Below, in pieces: positions 6,832 to 7,833 of a stretch of DNA of 7,833 nucleotides. The stretch lies in the NCBI GenBank assembly GCA_030040725.1, contig JASHTD010000200.1:1-7833 (forward strand), in the 5' to 3' direction. The stretch is from Candidatus Sulfotelmatobacter sp. GTDB taxonomy: Bacteria; Acidobacteriota; Terriglobia; Terriglobales; Acidobacteriaceae. Position numbers and translations under genes: made by a program. The notes under the pieces were generated by a model. That model made no database searches and had not been told where the DNA came from. It saw only the letters and a list, made by a program, of their open reading frames with translations. The stretch's first letter is position 1; each line of letters opens with the position of its first letter.

Positions 6832-7269
6832 ATGCGGAACTCGATTTCTATTGCCTTGGGAGGAGCGATCCTTGCGATCGGAGCCTATTTGTGTGGGACG
6901 AGAAGTGCCGCTGTGGTTCACGCCGCAGCACAAGAACATTCACAGGAGACATACGCTCTGGTACGCGGTAATGTCCCGAAAGCTTACGGCCGGCTGGTGG
7001 CGGCGATTCCTGACCAGATCGGCACCGGCCTCGTCTTCGAAGATAACGATGGTGTGATTCGCTTTGTCAGCATGACTGGCATGAAAGAGGGAGAACTTGC
7101 ACGCTACGATCAGACGCCTACGCGTGGAGGGATACCGAAATCGTACGGCCATTTAGTGGCGGCTGTCGTAAACCCGCTGGGTACGGGACTCGTGTTTGAA
7201 GACGCCGAGGGAGTGATTCGACTAGTCACCATTACCGGAAGAGAAGAAGGCGAATTAACCCGCAATTGA
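6832..7269 (+). CDS. Small exported protein made of two tandem 47-residue repeats; function unknown
   Basis: The 145-residue product has a signal peptide (MRNSISIALGGAILAIGAYL, with likely cleavage near VHA-AAQ). Two copies of one module follow, with almost nothing else. Counted from the ATG at 6832 the modules are residues 45-91 and 98-144. They align without gaps at about 30 of 47 identical positions. The shared core is PK-x-YG-x-LVAA, then GTGLVFED, then GVIR-x-V, then TG and EGEL. The alternating hydrophobic pattern suggests beta-rich modules. An in-frame TTG at 6826 would add two residues, but GAGG at 6821-6824 is seven bases from the ATG, so I chose the ATG. It lies 50 bases after the multicopper oxidase stop, on the same strand, and is likely in the same transcript. 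I do not recognise the family; a binding or accessory role for the oxidase is only a guess. Confidence 0.8.
   Translation: MRNSISIALGGAILAIGAYLCGTRSAAVVHAAAQEHSQETYALVRGNVPKAYGRLVAAIPDQIGTGLVFEDNDGVIRFVSMTGMKEGELARYDQTPTRGGIPKSYGHLVAAVVNPLGTGLVFEDAEGVIRLVTITGREEGELTRN
6964..7263 (+). repeat. Intragenic tandem duplication, two 141-base units (6964-7104 and 7123-7263)
   Basis: The two units encode the repeated 47-residue modules of the small exported protein, separated by 18 bases encoding YDQTPT. The period is 159 bases. The proteins align without gaps, but many synonymous positions differ (for example GGCACCGGCCTC against GGTACGGGACTC). The duplication is therefore old and kept by selection on protein sequence, not a fresh DNA repeat. 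Confidence 0.85.
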
Positions 7270-7342
7270 TCTGGTTAGAACAGGTACGCTGGCAAGCTTA
7301 GCAGATTCGGCAGGGGAAGTGAGCACGGGCGAAGCGATTGCC

Positions 7343-7360
7343 GGCCAGCTCCTGGCTTCT
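7343..7360 (+). terminator. Weak candidate terminator after the exported-protein cluster
   Basis: GCCAG-CTC-CTGGC (7344-7356) forms a five-base-pair GC-rich stem with a three-base loop, extendable by one G-T pair, followed by TTCT. It lies between two convergent genes, where a terminator is expected. The stem is short and the T-run is poor, so this is only a candidate. Confidence 0.22.
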
Positions 7361-7561
7361 TCACACCCCTAGAGCACGAACGATCTTCTGGATGTTGCCC
7401 AGGTTCACATCACGCTCGTCCCGTTCGGACGCTTCCGCCCGTTTCTGCAACAAGAGGGATCGTAGCTTGTCGATTCGTTTCGATTCCGTCTCCCGCTCCA
7501 GGCATTTTTCTCGCAGCGTGGATTCATGCTTCACTTGAGTCTGAAATTCGCGTCGCTTCAA
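7361..7561 (-). CDS. Small highly charged, probably coiled-coil protein (66 residues), function unknown
   Basis: The frame from a TTG at 7561 encodes 66 residues, rich in Lys, Arg and Glu, with no membrane segment and no signal peptide. Most of it looks like one long amphipathic helix: REFQTQVKHE, then LREKCLERE, then KRIDKLRSLLLQKRAEASE. A less charged tail, NLGNIQKIVRALGV, follows. AGGAGGT at 7572-7566, four bases before the TTG, is a perfect Shine-Dalgarno and decides this start. The frame stays open further upstream to another TTG at 7603, but no comparable site is seen there. Codon choice favours G or C in third positions, as in the neighbouring genes. It is convergent to the exported-protein cluster and followed, on the other side, by a tRNA gene. 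It could be a cytoplasmic structural or nucleic-acid-associated small protein. I recognise no family, and a chance ORF is not excluded. Confidence 0.5.
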   Translation of the reverse strand: MKRREFQTQVKHESTLREKCLERETESKRIDKLRSLLLQKRAEASERDERDVNLGNIQKIVRALGV

Positions 7562-7793
7562 GATGACCTCCTGGTGGCGCCGACAGTTTGCCAGAACCCG
7601 CAAGAACGGGCAAATGGAATATGCCGTGCTTGCTAGAGTGGATCAGAATGAGTGAGGTCGGGCACTCAGTTAATTCCCGTAGGTCGCTATGAAATTCAGA
7701 CACATCTCATCGATTAATGAGCTGCCCGCGGCGCTGTGTGAGCCACCTGTGAGAATGGAAGTTCTCTCGATTGTGTTACATTCAAATAAAAGT
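7562..7793. other. Intergenic region before the tRNA gene, no gene called
   Basis: Between the small minus-strand ORF and the tRNA I see no convincing gene. An inverted repeat TGAGTG/CACTCA (7649-7668, eight-base loop) is present without a T-run. AT-rich sequence at 7771-7790, including TACATT at 7777-7782 as a possible -10, lies just upstream of the tRNA and may hold its promoter; no clear -35 accompanies it. Confidence 0.35.
7566..7572 (-). promoter_or_regulatory. Strong Shine-Dalgarno for the small coiled-coil ORF
   Basis: AGGAGGT on the minus strand is fully complementary to the usual 16S rRNA 3' end and lies four bases before the TTG at 7561. It is the strongest ribosome binding site in the window and the main reason to accept a TTG start and a short ORF here. 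Confidence 0.5.
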
Positions 7794-7833
7794 GGGCGCG
7801 TAGCTCAGGTGGTAGAGCAATGCCCTTTTAAGG
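7794..7833 (+). tRNA. tRNA-Lys (anticodon UUU), 5' half, cut by the right edge
   Basis: The sequence fits a bacterial tRNA base by base. The acceptor 5' strand is GGGCGCG (7794-7800), followed by T8 and A9. The D stem GCTC/GAGC (7803-7806 and 7815-7818) encloses the loop AGGTGGTA with its conserved GG. Then come A26, anticodon-stem 5' strand ATGCC (7820-7824) and the seven-base loop CTTTTAA (7825-7831). U33 precedes the anticodon TTT (7827-7829), which reads Lys codons, and A37 follows. The next two bases, GG, begin the expected pairing strand. The T arm and acceptor 3' strand are outside the window. Confidence 0.93.

Noticed and set aside
6964..7263. Recent tandem DNA duplication or assembly artefact
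   Set aside because: The two units differ at many synonymous positions, so the repeat is old and real at protein level.
7689..7833. Plus-strand open frame starting MKFRHISSINEL and running to the right edge
   Set aside because: It runs straight through the tRNA-Lys gene in sense orientation, so it is very unlikely to be coding.

Overview
The window looks like a chromosomal stretch of a moderately GC-rich Gram-negative soil-type bacterium. I lean towards Acidobacteriota. The reasons are indirect: a Tat-exported xanthine dehydrogenase-family oxidase, an EntS-like MFS exporter, a secreted YncE/lactonase-like propeller, a laccase-like multicopper oxidase, and a short helical segment in the molybdenum subunit of a kind I remember from acidobacterial proteins. 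Taxonomy is inference from these protein flavours, not a search result.

Layout. Positions 2183 down to 1 (minus strand) hold a two-gene operon: a Tat-signal [2Fe-2S] subunit and, 3 bases after its stop, the molybdopterin subunit of a xanthine dehydrogenase-family enzyme. The second gene runs off the left edge. A plausible sigma70-type promoter for the pair lies at 2235-2263. Divergently, 2409-3737 (plus) encodes a 12-helix-type MFS exporter. A 231-base gap without a recognisable gene follows. Then three plus-strand genes for exported proteins sit close together: a seven-bladed beta-propeller (3969-5147), a three-domain multicopper oxidase with all copper ligands intact (5198-6781), and a small protein made of a signal peptide plus two 47-residue repeats (6832-7269). 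Spacings of 50 bases each suggest one transcript. Convergent to this cluster is a 66-residue, highly charged, probably coiled-coil ORF (7561-7361, minus) with a perfect Shine-Dalgarno and a TTG start. The window ends inside a tRNA-Lys(UUU) gene.

How it fits together. Both gene groups encode redox enzymes that act outside the cytoplasm. The molybdenum hydroxylase is carried across the membrane folded, through the Tat signal on its small subunit. The multicopper oxidase has a Sec-type signal and sits between two exported proteins of unknown role, which makes a small extracytoplasmic oxidase cassette a reasonable hypothesis. No mobile element, CRISPR array or phage gene is visible. The least explained items are the helical insert in the molybdenum subunit, the duplicated-repeat protein behind the oxidase, and the small coiled-coil ORF near the tRNA.
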